NCBI GenBank assembly: GCA_014695255.1
Contig: JACJNX010000064.1
Span: 62,001-126,000 of the forward strand
Reading direction: 5' to 3'
DNA from: Cyanobacteria bacterium FACHB-63
Lineage (GTDB): Bacteria; Cyanobacteriota; Cyanobacteriia; Leptolyngbyales; Leptolyngbyaceae
DNA: 64,000 nt
Made by a program: the position numbers and the translations under genes. Positions 63,788-64,000 of this stretch are shown here, piece after piece. Position 1 is the stretch's first letter, and the number at the start of each line of letters is the position of its first letter. The notes beneath the pieces are model-generated. The model did no database searches and was not told where the DNA came from. It was given only the letters and a program-made list of their open reading frames with translations.

Positions 63788-63906
63788 AAATTGTGTCTCC
63801 TAACCTCTCTAACAAAACTATACAAAAAAACGGAGGGCGTTTGATCGCTTCATGCGGTTCGATCGCTTGATAAGATCACCCTAAACGCTGTTTTTGAGAG
63901 CGACTC

Positions 63907-64000
63907 ATGCCGTCTGTTATTCCCGTTACGCTACCCCAAAACTCCTATGACATCGCGATCGCGGCGATTGATGAAATTGGCGATCGAATGCAGGCTTTGA
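63907..64000 (+). CDS. aroB: 3-dehydroquinate synthase AroB (3' end outside window)
   Basis: The first 31 codons, MPSVIPVTLPQNSYDIAIAA and DEIGDRMQAL, match the N-terminal strand and helix of AroB (IPVxLPxxSYDIxI), the second shikimate-pathway enzyme. The gene continues past base 64000. The identification rests on this short piece. Confidence 0.75.
   Translation, partial: MPSVIPVTLPQNSYDIAIAAIDEIGDRMQAL

Noticed and set aside
63618-63815. 65-codon minus-strand frame overlapping petL
   Set aside because: Different frame from the 31-residue petL product, which has a good ribosome-binding site and a membrane-helix pattern.

Overview
The window is cyanobacterial chromosome. The octamer GCGATCGC (HIP1) and its core GATCG occur throughout. 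The genes include photosystem I (psaD, psaM), photosystem II (psbZ), cytochrome b6f (petL), NDH-1 (ndhH), plant-type carotenoid synthesis (pds/crtP, crtB), a CBS-domain tRNA nucleotidyltransferase, DevBCA-type export and a urtABCDE urea transporter. The gene mix suggests a filamentous Leptolyngbya-like organism; that placement is inference. No complete insertion sequence, prophage, CRISPR array, rRNA or tRNA was seen. Both ends cut genes: lpxD on the left and aroB on the right.

Layout. 0-4.3 kb: lpxD; an arsenic locus (arsR divergent from aquaporin-arsC, with two perfect copies of one operator); a BlaI/M56-peptidase pair; ispF. 4.4-9.9 kb: a DICT-GAF histidine kinase, psaD, a fossil VapBC module, trpE and an Rre1-like regulator. 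9.9-15.3 kb (minus strand): a Uma2 protein, a UvrD/PcrA helicase and two glycosyltransferases. 15.5-20.2 kb: a WG-repeat protein, a Na+/H+ antiporter, psaM and small conserved proteins. 20.2-24.4 kb: a cobalamin riboswitch followed by cobG-cobH-cobI-(cbiG-cobJ). 24.5-31.3 kb: an SGNH protein, an M50-like membrane protease with a J-like N-terminus, an HTH-GrpE-like protein, a second Uma2, Dps, a Ycf52-like acetyltransferase, a diheme cytochrome and mazEF. 31.5-36.9 kb: secA with an apparent internal duplication, ndhH and an AraC regulator. 37-43 kb: ureG and urtABCDE behind a canonical NtcA promoter, then a 21-nt minisatellite. 43.4-50.5 kb: a conserved hypothetical, a microbial rhodopsin with an anion-pump-like motif, hisIE, the nucleotidyltransferase, psbZ-ribH, cysA and a dead MntA/HepT module. 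50.6-58.2 kb: hpnJ and a TetR-controlled DevBCA-like exporter with a sigma factor and an acetyltransferase inside it. 58.3-64 kb: a secreted protein, crtB and pds, a glycoside-hydrolase-like gene with a frameshifted 5' domain, petL and aroB.

Functional links. The cobalamin genes could supply the cofactor used by HpnJ-type B12-binding radical SAM enzymes. The carotenoid genes make precursors from which retinal for the rhodopsin would derive. ureG and the urt genes cover urease maturation and urea uptake under nitrogen control. The most unusual items are the rhodopsin with a T-S-L helix-C motif, the SecA with a repeated NBD2 half, the sigma factor inside the DevBCA operon with three matching operator boxes, the J-like/M50 protease beside an HTH-GrpE protein, and three decayed genes or modules (VapBC, MntA/HepT and the PPC-hydrolase).
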